The notes below the pieces were generated by a model. It saw nothing but the letters and a program-made list of their open reading frames with translations, did not search any database and was not told the origin of the DNA. From contig NZ_LT671675.1 in the NCBI RefSeq assembly GCF_900143685.1, positions 409,111 through 473,110 on the forward strand: a stretch of 64,000 nucleotides of DNA, written 5' to 3'. The position numbers and the translations under genes are program-made. This DNA is from Parolsenella massiliensis. Its GTDB lineage: Bacteria > Actinomycetota > Coriobacteriia > Coriobacteriales > Atopobiaceae. Shown in pieces: positions 7,595 through 19,137 of the stretch. Position 1 is the first letter of the stretch. Each line of letters starts with the position of its first letter.

Positions 7595-9541
7595 ATGTGG
7601 ATTCACCTGCTATTCGATTACCTGTTTTCGCTAGCGGTCGTCGCCGGACCTGGCTATTTCGCATTCAGAATGCTAGGTTTTGGTAGAGCGGCGAGTATTT
7701 CTTTTGCTCCGTCAGCTAGCTTTTTGGCAATGACGGCTTCAGTTTTTGCCCTACGGGCACTTGGCGTATGGGCTACTTGGCAGACCGCCCTGTTCTCAAT
7801 GGCCACTTTGACCGCTTTGGTATGTGTGCTCACTGCCCCCCTGAGAGAAAGGAACAAATTAAAATTTGAAATCGACTTCAGATTGATCGCCCTTGCCTGC
7901 GGTGTTTCAGCTGTTGCTGCTTTTTTCTACTATGTTCTTCCGCTTGATTCAGCCGTTTCGTTTTATCAAGAAAACGACAATATCGCTCATCTATCAGCAG
8001 TGAGAGAGTTTCTAGATACGGGGGTATTCTGTCATGAGAGCATTGCGTCATACCCCGCGCTCTGGCGCTCTCTCACAGCCATTGTTGCTTCTTTTGGGCT
8101 TGGGGGAGTTACCGTAGCTGCAAATGCGGTTAATCTGCTGTTTATTACATACGTTTATCCATCGGCAATGGCGGCCTTTATTCAGGTTGTTCTCCCGAAT
8201 CATGAGAGGGCGCGACTCCTTGCCAGCTGCCTCGTATCTGCTTTTGCGGCGTTTCCATGGGGCCTCTTAATTTTTGGCCCCCTTTATCCCAATATTGCCG
8301 GCAATGCCTTGCTGCCTCTTGCTATGACAGCGTTTGCCATGGGGATTCGATCTGAAAGGCGCGGCGAAGCCTTGAATTGGGCCTTCATCTTTCTTACCGA
8401 CAGTCTTCTCTTGTTCTATGCCCATCCCAATGCCCTCTTTACGGGCGTTGTTGTCTTGGCGCCCCTTTGTGTTAAGACAATCTGGGACCGGACATCCTCC
8501 GCCGAGCTTACTGCAAAGAGGAGAAAGTTCCTGTGCGCTTGCTTCATTGTTTTCGTCATCCTGATTTGGACCGCTCTCTATAAAATGCCAGCCCTGAGGG
8601 GTGTCGTCTCGTTTGACTGGCCTTCATATACATCCGTTTCTCAGGCAATTGTTAACATTATGTCGCTTGCTTTGAATAAGGCCAGCGCGCCCCAAATTGT
8701 GCTCGGAGTATTAGTGCTGTTTGGCCTCATTGCTTCCGTGAATGACGGAGAGCATTCATGGATTGCCGCGTCTTATGTAATTATGTGTTTCATTTATGTT
8801 GCGGATGTTGCTCTCGGAGGAAAGATACAGCACTATTTGGCGGGCTTTTGGTATTCGGATAGCTTTAGGGTCGCTAGTTCTTTTGTCTTTGTCTTGGTGA
8901 TTCTTGCCTCACTGGGCCTTGATAGCTTAGCTACTACGATATCCCGCCTGAGGCTGGTAATATCTCGAGATAAGGCAGTGAAACGGTCAAATGTGCGTTC
9001 AACATTTGCGATGGCTTGTCTACTGATTGTTATTTTCTGCCCAAGTTTCTCCATTCAAAAAAATGCCTATGTTACAACTGGATTTGGTGCAGTTAAAGGA
9101 ATGATGACCTCGGGTAATCTTCTTGCCGAAAACCAAAATGGTCTTGATGGGAAGGAGATTCGATTCCTACGTGAGGTTCATGAAGTGACCGGGGATGAGC
9201 CGATACTAAATTATCCATACGATGGTAGCGCATATGCATATGCGGTCGATGACCTGAATGTTCTAAACCGCGGTTGGTACGAGAACAGAGACTATAACGT
9301 CGCTTTGCTGGGAAGAGAGGCGGACGAGCTGTCCTCGAATTCTCATGTCCAAGCTGCGTTTCGTTCTCTTGGTATTAAGTATGTACTATTGCTCGATTAT
9401 GATAGGGAAGTCGGTGGTCTTTACATGGCTGGAGGCTATTCCCAGTCAAGCTGGACGGGCCTTGAGAAATTGAACGACGAAACTCCTGGATTTAAAATAG
9501 TTCTCAAAGAGGGCGACATGAGACTGTATGAGGTCGATTAG
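7595..9541 (+). CDS. Large polytopic membrane protein, possible GT-C-type glycosyltransferase
   Basis: This 648-residue protein has about twelve or more transmembrane helices over the first 490 residues, then a roughly 150-residue extracytoplasmic tail (LNYPYDGSAYAYAVDDLNVL and SLGIKYVLLLD). The tail resembles those of the DUF6541 and GT-C-like polytopic proteins common in actinobacterial surface-polysaccharide loci. Such proteins are suspected of sugar transfer from polyprenyl-phosphate donors on the outer membrane face, but I see no motif that proves it. GGGGATGAGA precedes ATG 7595. The next glycosyltransferase follows in the same direction, so the pair is likely cotranscribed. Confidence 0.6.
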   Translation: MWIHLLFDYLFSLAVVAGPGYFAFRMLGFGRAASISFAPSASFLAMTASVFALRALGVWATWQTALFSMATLTALVCVLTAPLRERNKLKFEIDFRLIALACGVSAVAAFFYYVLPLDSAVSFYQENDNIAHLSAVREFLDTGVFCHESIASYPALWRSLTAIVASFGLGGVTVAANAVNLLFITYVYPSAMAAFIQVVLPNHERARLLASCLVSAFAAFPWGLLIFGPLYPNIAGNALLPLAMTAFAMGIRSERRGEALNWAFIFLTDSLLLFYAHPNALFTGVVVLAPLCVKTIWDRTSSAELTAKRRKFLCACFIVFVILIWTALYKMPALRGVVSFDWPSYTSVSQAIVNIMSLALNKASAPQIVLGVLVLFGLIASVNDGEHSWIAASYVIMCFIYVADVALGGKIQHYLAGFWYSDSFRVASSFVFVLVILASLGLDSLATTISRLRLVISRDKAVKRSNVRSTFAMACLLIVIFCPSFSIQKNAYVTTGFGAVKGMMTSGNLLAENQNGLDGKEIRFLREVHEVTGDEPILNYPYDGSAYAYAVDDLNVLNRGWYENRDYNVALLGREADELSSNSHVQAAFRSLGIKYVLLLDYDREVGGLYMAGGYSQSSWTGLEKLNDETPGFKIVLKEGDMRLYEVD

Positions 9542-9580
9542 CTGTCTTGTTTTGTTGAGCCGCTATTGAAGTGGAATAGT

Positions 9581-12310
9581 ATGAACAACCCTAAGGTCTC
9601 TATTCTTGTCCCGATATGTAACGTCGAGCGCTTTCTGCGTCAGTGCCTTGATGGTCTCGTGAACCAGACGCTTGAGGACATCGAGATCATTTGCATCAAC
9701 GATGGCTCAACCGACTCGTCGCTCTCGATCATTCGCGAGTACGAACGCCGTGACCAGCGAATCGTGGTCATCGACAAGCCTAACAGTGGCTATGGCGACT
9801 CCATGAACAAGGGCATCGACATCGCTCGCGGAGAGTACATCGGCATAGTTGAGTCCGATGACTTCGCCGTCATTGATATGTTCGAGAAGCTCTACAAGAC
9901 GGCCAAAAAGGACGATTTGGACATCGTTCGCTCTAACTACCGTGCGCATGTCACCGGCCGGGACCCGGCCAAGGATTCCCTGGTGGAGAACCTCGCCATC
10001 TGCGGAAGCTATGGCAAGGTCTTCAATCCCATGGACAATCCATGCGTGTTCATGTGCCAGCCCGCTATCTGGACGAGCATCTACAAGAAGTCCCTTCTCG
10101 ATGAACATGACGTGCGCTTTCTGCCCACTCCTGGCGCATCGTTCCAGGATACGGCGTTTTACTTCAAGGCCTTCTACGCCGCCTCCAGGGTGATGCTGCT
10201 CAAGGAAGGCTATCTTCACTACCGCATCGACAACGCCAATTCCTCTGTCAAAAATCAGAACAAGCTCTTCTGTGTGTGCGATGAGTATGCGGAAGTGTGG
10301 AGGTATGCCAAGAGCGAACCCGAGAAGCTTGAGGTCATGAAGCGCTGGATTCCTCGCCAGCAGTTCGAGGGCTATCTTTGGAACCTCAACCGCCTCTCTC
10401 CTGAGCTCCAGCAGAGGTTCTATCCGCGCTATGTGGAGGAGTTCAAGGAGATTCGCGATGCCGGCCTCATCGACCCGGCCAGGTTCGATGAGCGGATGTT
10501 TGCTCGCCTGAATTCGATGATCGACAATCCAGATATGTATTTCCAGAGTCAGTACGGGCCTCGTAACCCGGAGCGAACGATAGTTGCCTGCGTCAATGGG
10601 CTTACCGTGCCGGACGCGAAGGCGGCACTTGTGGGGCTCCTTGATAAGCTCTCCGCCGATGATGAGGTATTTGTTGTCTCGCCCTCATCTGAGGCAATTG
10701 TCTTTGAGCTCAAGAACGAGAAAGAAGACATGGGCAGGCTTCGCAGCGATGCCGACCTTATTGGCCAGAGGCTCGTCGCGCAGTTTGATGCGAGTGCTTG
10801 TCGTGGCGGCAGCGTTTCCGTGGTGGGCCTGGGCTCGTCCGATGCTGACTTTTCTGCGCTGGCAAGCGCCGCTGATGCGAACGAACTTTTCTGCGACAAC
10901 GAAGCATTTGCCCTAGGCTGCGGATCCGTCTCTGACGGCACCCCGAAGACGCTTGTGTCGCTAGTCCTTCGTAATCTCGTTAACCACGCATCCGAGACTA
11001 TTCATGGGCTGCCCACCGATTGGGCCTCCATGCTTTGTTCGGATGCTCGCATTGATGACGAGGACTTCCGCGCCGCCATTGAGGGCGCCAAGGAGTTTGC
11101 GTCTGAGCTTATGGGCTCAGACGCCCCATACGAGGTCAAGAAGCTCTTGTATGGGCAGCTGCTGAGCATTTGGTCCTCCGTGCGTAAGGTGTACTCCACG
11201 CTCGACTGGGACAAGGCGTGCGAGCTTCGCGAAGACTATCTCTCTATGGCTAATGCGCCGGCACTCGCTGCTCCTTGTGCAAGCGATGACGATGAGCCTG
11301 CGTTGACCGTCATCTCGCCGGTTTACAACGCCGGTGCCTATCTCGAGGAGTGTCTGGATTCGATCTTTGGACAGACGTTCCCTGATTTCGAGGTCATTCT
11401 TGTCAACGATGGCTCTCCAGACAACTCGCTCGAGCTACTTGAGGCTGCCACCGCTCGCGACGACCGCGTTCGAGTGGTGAGCCAGTTCAACTGTGGTGCC
11501 GGTGCCGCTCGCAACCGTGGCATCGAGCTGGCGCGCGGCAAGCGTCTCATCTTCATTGACCCTGATGACCGATTTGCCACGAACCATGTCTTCGCTGATC
11601 TCATGGAGGCTATGGACCGTACGGGAACTTTGCTGTGCGGAGGCTCACTGTCGCTTCTTAAGCCGTCTGGCAAGATTAAGTCGAACTTCTCGTTTGGTGA
11701 GTCGTTCTATCACGTATCGGCTGAGCGTGACGTCGCGCTCAGCGAGATATGGACGGACTACGGCTGGATTCGCTTTATGTATGACGCGAGCCTGTTCACG
11801 GATGGAGCCGTACGATTCCCGCAGCTTAACTGGTACGAGGATCCCGTCTTCTTCCTCCGTGCAGTCGCCAAGGCCGATGGATGCCATGTCGTTCCCGTTG
11901 ACGTCTACCATTACAGGGTCGGTTACAAGGAGATCGAGTGGACCGTGCCCAAGGTACGCGACATGCTTCTTGGCATGGGCGCTAACCTCAAGGTCGCTGA
12001 GGAAAAGGGTATGGGCGAGCTTTACGTCACGATTGTCCGTCGCTTCAACTACGACTACCGTGATGCCATCAAGGGCAAGCTGGAGGATTCTGGTGTCTAC
12101 AGGCAGATTGTCGATATCCAAGCGAGCCTCAATCATGGGATGATTCGCGAGTACTCCTCCTATGACAATTCGTACTATTTACTCCTGCCGCTTCGTAGCG
12201 CTGGGGGAAGGCGTGTGTTTGCGGTGGAGAGGCTTGCGACCAAGGTTGCAGAGTCGAGAGCTTATACGGGCATGCAGAGGGTAATTGATCGCGTCAGGAA
12301 AAGGGGCTAA
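9581..12310 (+). CDS. Bifunctional protein with two family 2 glycosyltransferase domains
   Basis: This 909-residue protein carries two GT-A domains. The first covers about 5-260 (VSILVPICNVERFL, ICINDGSTD, GIVESDDF) and the second about 570-800 (LTVISPVYNAGAYL, VNDGSPD, IDPDDRF). The roughly 300 residues between them look like neither domain and include a helix-rich acidic segment. Two linked sites suggest it adds two sugars in succession or polymerises an alternating chain. ATG 9581 was preferred over an in-frame TTG at 9566. GC content is higher here than in the preceding genes, which suggests a different origin within the locus. Confidence 0.85.
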   Translation: MNNPKVSILVPICNVERFLRQCLDGLVNQTLEDIEIICINDGSTDSSLSIIREYERRDQRIVVIDKPNSGYGDSMNKGIDIARGEYIGIVESDDFAVIDMFEKLYKTAKKDDLDIVRSNYRAHVTGRDPAKDSLVENLAICGSYGKVFNPMDNPCVFMCQPAIWTSIYKKSLLDEHDVRFLPTPGASFQDTAFYFKAFYAASRVMLLKEGYLHYRIDNANSSVKNQNKLFCVCDEYAEVWRYAKSEPEKLEVMKRWIPRQQFEGYLWNLNRLSPELQQRFYPRYVEEFKEIRDAGLIDPARFDERMFARLNSMIDNPDMYFQSQYGPRNPERTIVACVNGLTVPDAKAALVGLLDKLSADDEVFVVSPSSEAIVFELKNEKEDMGRLRSDADLIGQRLVAQFDASACRGGSVSVVGLGSSDADFSALASAADANELFCDNEAFALGCGSVSDGTPKTLVSLVLRNLVNHASETIHGLPTDWASMLCSDARIDDEDFRAAIEGAKEFASELMGSDAPYEVKKLLYGQLLSIWSSVRKVYSTLDWDKACELREDYLSMANAPALAAPCASDDDEPALTVISPVYNAGAYLEECLDSIFGQTFPDFEVILVNDGSPDNSLELLEAATARDDRVRVVSQFNCGAGAARNRGIELARGKRLIFIDPDDRFATNHVFADLMEAMDRTGTLLCGGSLSLLKPSGKIKSNFSFGESFYHVSAERDVALSEIWTDYGWIRFMYDASLFTDGAVRFPQLNWYEDPVFFLRAVAKADGCHVVPVDVYHYRVGYKEIEWTVPKVRDMLLGMGANLKVAEEKGMGELYVTIVRRFNYDYRDAIKGKLEDSGVYRQIVDIQASLNHGMIREYSSYDNSYYLLLPLRSAGGRRVFAVERLATKVAESRAYTGMQRVIDRVRKRG

Positions 12311-12376
12311 GTCGGGTCCAGGTCACTTGAAGATGCGTTTTTACGGAGTCGCATCTATTTTTCGAAAGGTTCTTAC

Positions 12377-13486
12377 ATGCCCCTTGTTTCAGTTGTCATC
12401 CCAGCTCATAATTCCGAGGGCTATATTGGTCAGACTCTTGCGAGCGTGCTCTCCCAGACGCTAACGGACATTGAGGTCATTGTTGTCGATGACGGGTCGA
12501 CTGACCGGACCGCTAGCATTGTCGAAGAGCTGACTCATCGTGATGACCGAGTCCGCCTCATTCGCCAAGAGAATCAATATGCTGGCGTGGCCAGGAACAA
12601 GGGAATGGAAGCCGCTGCGGGCGAGTACCTGTATTTCCTCGATGCGGATGACTGGATTGAGCCGGATGCACTCGAGAAGATGTGCTCATCTGCTGAATCG
12701 CTTGGCTCTGATATCGTCGTTGCTCGGAGCGAAGGCTTTGATAACCAGACAGGGGACACTTGGCTAATCGATTATGCGCTCAATGGTGTTCCCTTTGACA
12801 CACTGATCAAACCTAGCTTCTATGCAGACCGACTGTTCCAGCGTTTTATGGGGTGGCCTTGGGATAAGCTCTACCGCGCTGAGTTCGTTCGCTCCTCCGG
12901 TCTCCGGTTCCAGTCACTTCGCACTACAAACGATGCATACTTCGTCTTTTCTTCCCTAATGCTCGCGGGAGGGATTTCCTGTGTAGATGAAGTTCTATTT
13001 CACCATAGGGTCAACAACCGAAAGTCGCTGGAGGGAACACGTTCCAAGAGCTGGAACTGTGCAATTGAGGCCATGCGGGCCATTGCAAAGAAAATCGACG
13101 AACAGACAGAACCTGCTCCATTGATGGAAAGCTATAACAACTGGGTTCTGGATTACACACACTGGAGCCTCGATACCCTTCCCGCAGATATCGCTGATCG
13201 GTATCTGAAGGAGTTGATTCCGTCGATATCCGCCATGCCTGATGACGCTGAACTGTATGTCAACAGACTCGAGTGGACCCTGAAAACTCTTGCGCCCCTT
13301 AATAGGTCAAAACTGCTTCTGAAGGCAACGAACTTAAGTCTGGACAAAGACAGTCTGACTCATGACAAGGAGAACCTATCCCATGAGATAGCGAATCTCC
13401 AGGCCGAAATCGCTCGGCTCAACGGGGAGCTGAACTCGTTGAGGGAAGAGCTTGCCGATCGAGACGGCAAGATCAAGGAAGTGTAA
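12377..13486 (+). CDS. Family 2 glycosyltransferase with C-terminal coiled coil
   Basis: This 369-residue protein has the GT2 hallmarks VSVVIPAHNSEGYI (4-17), VVDDGSTDRT and YFLDADDWIE. The last 50 residues form a heptad-patterned helix (SHEIANLQAEIARLNGELNS) likely to make a coiled coil for dimerising or docking to other assembly enzymes. A TCGAAAGG ribosome binding site precedes ATG 12377. It ends the run of plus-strand glycosyltransferases. Donor and acceptor are unknown. Confidence 0.85.
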   Translation: MPLVSVVIPAHNSEGYIGQTLASVLSQTLTDIEVIVVDDGSTDRTASIVEELTHRDDRVRLIRQENQYAGVARNKGMEAAAGEYLYFLDADDWIEPDALEKMCSSAESLGSDIVVARSEGFDNQTGDTWLIDYALNGVPFDTLIKPSFYADRLFQRFMGWPWDKLYRAEFVRSSGLRFQSLRTTNDAYFVFSSLMLAGGISCVDEVLFHHRVNNRKSLEGTRSKSWNCAIEAMRAIAKKIDEQTEPAPLMESYNNWVLDYTHWSLDTLPADIADRYLKELIPSISAMPDDAELYVNRLEWTLKTLAPLNRSKLLLKATNLSLDKDSLTHDKENLSHEIANLQAEIARLNGELNSLREELADRDGKIKEV

Positions 13487-13642
13487 TCGTCCCATTCATA
13501 CAAGTTGGGACACGCGCTGTTGACTCCGCTCTCGGCCGTGAAGCATCGGGGAGAATAAGAGCTTCTCCACCTCCAATTGCGCTGCATGGCAGGGCATATG
13601 GTTACGTAGGCCTTAGGGGGCTAGTTGCGGCAGACGTCGTGG

Positions 13643-14881
13643 CTAGTCCCTTTTCCACAAATCCCTGGTGAACACCTTGTCCCTCACGTCAAGGAGCTCA
13701 TCGGCCATGCGGTTGGCAAGGATGAGGTCAACAGAGTCCTTGAATGCGGTCAGGTCACAAGTAACAGGGACGCCCTCAAACGTGTCAGCCTGGCATCTCG
13801 GCTCGTAGATGAGCATGTCCTGGCCCTTGGCCTTGAGTCTTGCGATGACGCCCTGGATTGAGCTCTCTCGGAAGTTGTCGCTTCCGCTCTTCATCACGAG
13901 TCGATAGATTCCCACGCGGCGGGGCCTCTTATCCAGCACCTCGTTAGCGATGAAGTCCTTGCGAGTGTTGTTGGACTCCACGATGGCACGGATGAGGTTC
14001 TGGGGTACGTCCCCATAGTTGGCGAGCAGCTGCTTTGAGTCCTTGGGAAGGCAATAGCCGCCATACCCAAAGCTCGGGTTGTTGTAGAAGTCGCCGATGC
14101 GCGGATCGAGGGAGACGCCCCTGATGATCTGGGAGGAGTCAAGTCCGTTTGACTCGGCGTACGTGTCGAGCTCGTTGAAGTAGGAGACTCGCAGCGCCAG
14201 GTACGTGTTCGAGAAGAGCTTGATCGCCTCGGCTTCCGTGGAGCCCATGACGAGCGTGGGAATGCCGTCCTCGAGCGGGGAGGGGCTTGCCCCACGCCTG
14301 AGGGCCTCGGCAAACGATGCCGCCGCGCTGCCAAGGCGCTCGCGCTTGAGCCCATCGTCTGTGCTGGGGATTCCCACCACAATGCGAGAGGGATTCAGGT
14401 TGTCTGCCAGCGCATGCCCCTCGCGAAGGAACTCGGGCGAGAAGAGGATGTCCAGATCGGCGTAACGGCTGGAAATGCGCTCGGTGTAGCCAACGGGAAT
14501 GGTGGACTTGATGACGACCGTTGCCGTTGAACCGGACGCGAGAACCTCATCGAGGACGGTCTCGATGGAGCTGGTGTCGAACGTGTTCTTGTCCGCATCG
14601 TAGTTCGTGGGTGTAGCGATGACGATGAAGTCCCTGCCCGTGAAGGCGAAGTCGGCATCGAGCGTTGCCTGCAGCGTGCTTGGGCGTGTTGCGAGGACCT
14701 TCTCGATTTCTGCATCGGCGATGGGGGAGATGCCGGAGTTGATTTTCTCAACCTTGTCGGGGACGACGTCGAGAGCCCTTACGTCTCCAACCTGCGAGAG
14801 CAGACAGGCAAGCGAGAGGCCGACATAGCCCGTTCCGACAATAGCAAACGAAAGATCTCTCGGTGAATTGGTGAATGGCAT
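13643..14881 (-). CDS. ugd: UDP-glucose 6-dehydrogenase
   Basis: This 412-residue enzyme oxidises UDP-glucose to UDP-glucuronate with NAD. It shows the Rossmann motif IVGTGYVGLS near the N terminus, a central UDP-sugar dehydrogenase domain and the catalytic-cysteine motif YGGYCLPKDS. It supplies an acidic sugar to the surface polymer. ATG 14881 was chosen because GTCGGAGACGTTG precedes it and the Rossmann fold starts a few residues later. An in-frame extension to 15022 has no support. It is transcribed towards the glycosyltransferases and divergently from the decayed gene at 14981. A related UDP-sugar dehydrogenase (for example UDP-ManNAc) is less likely but possible. Confidence 0.85.
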   Translation of the reverse strand: MPFTNSPRDLSFAIVGTGYVGLSLACLLSQVGDVRALDVVPDKVEKINSGISPIADAEIEKVLATRPSTLQATLDADFAFTGRDFIVIATPTNYDADKNTFDTSSIETVLDEVLASGSTATVVIKSTIPVGYTERISSRYADLDILFSPEFLREGHALADNLNPSRIVVGIPSTDDGLKRERLGSAAASFAEALRRGASPSPLEDGIPTLVMGSTEAEAIKLFSNTYLALRVSYFNELDTYAESNGLDSSQIIRGVSLDPRIGDFYNNPSFGYGGYCLPKDSKQLLANYGDVPQNLIRAIVESNNTRKDFIANEVLDKRPRRVGIYRLVMKSGSDNFRESSIQGVIARLKAKGQDMLIYEPRCQADTFEGVPVTCDLTAFKDSVDLILANRMADELLDVRDKVFTRDLWKRD

Positions 14882-14980
14882 CAACGTCTCCGACGTTTCT
14901 GGGTTGCTTTCATTTCTTTCTATAATACTGTTCAAAGACCGTGTTGCTTCCTTCGCTGCGCTGAGAAGGCTGACACTCAT

Positions 14981-15765
14981 TTGAAAACGTCTGCAGGCGT
15001 TGCCGTTGTTGTTCCGGGTCATATCGCCGAGCCCTATCTGGGCGATCTGATTTCTTCGCTGAAGTCGCAGGATTACTATGGGCCGAAGCGGTTGTTTTCA
15101 TTGACGACGGCTCGTCTGATTCTTCGCGTTCTATTCTTGGGGGTGCTCAGATTGACGGTTGGGATAAATCGGTTCTGTCTCAAACTAAACGAGGCCAATC
15201 TGCAGCAAGGAACGCAGCGCTTCGCTGGCTGATGGAGGGACATTTCGGCTCCCAAGTTCGCTCTCTTTCTTGATGCTGATGACATGTTGGCGCCAGATGC
15301 TCTTTCTGCTGCGGCGAGCGCGGTGGAGAAGGATAGGCTCGATGAACTCTTCTTTACTGGCTCATCCTTCTTTGAATCGGAGTCTCTGAGGCAAGAGTTT
15401 TCTCGATACGAGACGTATCGAGAGAAATGAGCGCTACGAGTGCGTGTATTCGGGAAGCAAACGTTAAGAAGGCAGATGGTCCTACACGTTGAATCGCCCT
15501 TGTCTTCGACTGTTGTCTATAGCGCGGTTGCGTTCATGGACATGACTGCCACTTTCAGGTCGCGACCGCCTGTGAATAGTTATTCTTGTTGCGTATGCTT
15601 TGACGGGTGCTAGCTGCGCTATTTTACAATGCGGTAATCCGCAAACAATCTCCGACTGAATTCTGCGTATCAGGCGGAGCTTCGGCTCAGGGAAGCTGCG
15701 ATGGGCGCGAAAACGACCTATCTCAAACTATGGACTACAGTTATAGATATTGTCCGCAACGGGCA
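14981..15765 (+). pseudogene. Decayed family 2 glycosyltransferase
   Basis: The plus strand carries glycosyltransferase pieces in successive frames. TTG 14981 opens with TSAGVAVVVPGHIAEPYLGD. A second frame then gives EAVVFIDDGSSDSSRSIL and GQSAARNAALRWLM, and a third gives FALFLDADDMLAPDAL. These are the nucleotide site, the ARN motif and the DxD site in the right order, separated by at least two frameshifts near 15090 and 15250. Another frameshift or stop follows near 15430, and a possible tail piece (REAAMGAKTTYLKLW) ends at a TAG near 15765. The 3' boundary is approximate. The gene cannot make a full enzyme unless the sequence has errors. Confidence 0.7.
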
Positions 15766-15829
15766 ATAGTATTGACAGCTGAGGCACGACACCCTCCGTG
15801 CGCAGGCGTTAAGCGAGACTCTGGAAATC

Positions 15830-17514
<1,685 letters not shown>

Positions 17515-17564
17515 GGTGCCGGCGTGCGACGGAGCGATATTCTCGCGATTAGGCGCGACAAGAA

Positions 17565-17601
17565 TATACAAGCGTATACAACGCGATATTTCGTTATACA
17601 A
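17565..17601 (+). promoter_or_regulatory. Three helically phased TATACAA direct repeats
   Basis: TATACAA occurs at 17565-17571, 17575-17581 and 17595-17601, so starts are 10 and 20 bp apart, on one face of the helix. A related TATACGA lies near 17634. The site is about 170 bp upstream of the NERD gene in a 256-bp gap. It looks like a binding array for a dimeric or oligomeric regulator. Confidence 0.4.
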
Positions 17602-17770
17602 GGCTCAATGAACGCGGCTTTGCGTATATGGCGCTATACGAATGCGAACGGCGGAAAAAAGACGCATCGCTGGCACGTATTGGCTTATAGCAGGCCTTTC
17701 TCGCGTTTTACTTATTGTCCGCTAATGGCTGTAGCATCCCTTCAAGTTCGTCTTGGGAGGGATGCGGGCT

Positions 17771-19072
17771 ATGGGCAAGACGGTCAAGAAGCTGCACAGC
17801 CAGAGGCGCCACCACGAGCGCGTGGCGGTGAGCGTGCTGCCTGAGGCACGCGAGCAGGTCTATGCGCGTGTGTACAAGGGCGTGTCGGTTGAGTGCGTTT
17901 GCGGGGAGATGGTGGCCCTTGGGAAGCTGCCGCCGGAGCGGGGGCCGTTTCGCTGTCCGCATTGTGGTGCTTCGCTGTCGGAAGAGACGTTTGACGCTCG
18001 GGCTCACGAGCTCGAGGCGGAGATTGCGGATTCGAATGCCGTTCTCACGCGGCATGAGGAGCTTGGCGAGCGGCTTGCCGGGTGCGGACGCGGAGTGCAT
18101 GATCTGCTGCGCAGGGCTGGCGCGCGTGTGCAACTTCTGCTTGGACGCCGCCGTTATGAGAGGGCGACGCGGACACGCAAGAACGCCTGCTCGCTTCTTG
18201 GCCAGACGGCACAGGCCCGCTATTATGCGGGCGAGTGGTACCGGGCCACGGGCATCCCGCATGTCTCGGCGCCTGGCGTTGAGGACGGCGCGCGCCATCA
18301 TCTCAAGCTGAGATATGCGAACGGCTCCTTTGTTGCCGTGCCAGCAGACTGGCGGTCGCAGTCTCGTGGCGTTGCCGGCGAGTTTCTCGCGTTCGAGGAA
18401 CTGCGGAGGCGCACCTTGGATAAGGCGTCGCCACTCTTTGGGGCAAGGCTTGCGGCGAATCTCTTTGTGCCCGCGAGTAAGTTCGGGCGGCCTGTTGCCG
18501 GGTATGGTGGCGCGTCGGCTCCGCTGTGGCGGCAGATTGATACCGTGCTTATCGCACGGGAGGGCGTGTTCGTCGTTGAGGTTAAGAACAAGCACGCTAA
18601 GGTCATTGCTCCGGCGGACTTCGAGTGGCTTGCGGAGGAGCCCGCGGGCGGTGGCGTTCGCCGCTCCACCTGCTGGGTGCTTCACCAGTGTGCCGACCAG
18701 GCGGACAGCCTTGCGGACGCCATCGATGACCTCGCGCTCGATGATGTATACGAGGTTTCGGCCTTCGTTCGCCCGTTGGGGTTCGAGGGCGGTTCGGAGG
18801 AGTTCTGCAGCAACGTGTTCGTGGGCACGTGCGGGGCCGGTGACGCTCATGACATCGTTGGGGCCATCGAGCGTGAGGTGGCGAAGCTTCGCGAGGAGGG
18901 TCATGAGGCGCTTTCGCCCGAGCGCGTTGATGAGCTGGCTGACGCGCTCGCGCTTCGCTACGGCGACCTGCGCCGCGGCAAGGCGAAGCGTCACGTGGCA
19001 AGGCTTTGTGAGGCGGCCGAGGAGAGGCGGATGCCTCGCGGCCGCCAGGTGTATGTCTCGAACTGTCATTAG
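17771..19072 (+). CDS. NERD-domain protein with zinc ribbon
   Basis: In this 433-residue protein, residues 35-65 hold a treble-clef or zinc-ribbon pattern (CVCGEMV then FRCPHCG). A second cysteine group may follow near 110. The segment from about 200 to 330 fits the nuclease-related NERD domain: GEFLAFEELRR, then RQIDTVLIAREGVFVVEVKN with the D and ExK residues of a PD-(D/E)XK-like core. The function may be nucleic-acid processing, but it is untested. ATG 17771 lies well placed after GGGAGG. Earlier in-frame starts at 17753 and 17762 overlap that site. The gene is isolated, with repeats upstream and an antitoxin downstream. Confidence 0.65.
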   Translation: MGKTVKKLHSQRRHHERVAVSVLPEAREQVYARVYKGVSVECVCGEMVALGKLPPERGPFRCPHCGASLSEETFDARAHELEAEIADSNAVLTRHEELGERLAGCGRGVHDLLRRAGARVQLLLGRRRYERATRTRKNACSLLGQTAQARYYAGEWYRATGIPHVSAPGVEDGARHHLKLRYANGSFVAVPADWRSQSRGVAGEFLAFEELRRRTLDKASPLFGARLAANLFVPASKFGRPVAGYGGASAPLWRQIDTVLIAREGVFVVEVKNKHAKVIAPADFEWLAEEPAGGGVRRSTCWVLHQCADQADSLADAIDDLALDDVYEVSAFVRPLGFEGGSEEFCSNVFVGTCGAGDAHDIVGAIEREVAKLREEGHEALSPERVDELADALALRYGDLRRGKAKRHVARLCEAAEERRMPRGRQVYVSNCH

Positions 19073-19090
19073 ATGGAGCGAAACTATGGG

Positions 19091-19125
19091 CAAATGCATA
19101 CGATGTCTGACAACGTATGCATTTG
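19091..19125. promoter_or_regulatory. Perfect operator palindrome of the antitoxin gene
   Basis: CAAATGCATACG (19091-19102) and CGTATGCATTTG (19114-19125) are perfect 12-bp arms separated by 11 bp, ending 12 bp before the antitoxin ATG. RelB/DinJ antitoxins normally repress their own promoter through such palindromes. Confidence 0.7.
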
Positions 19126-19137
19126 ATTGGAGTCGCG

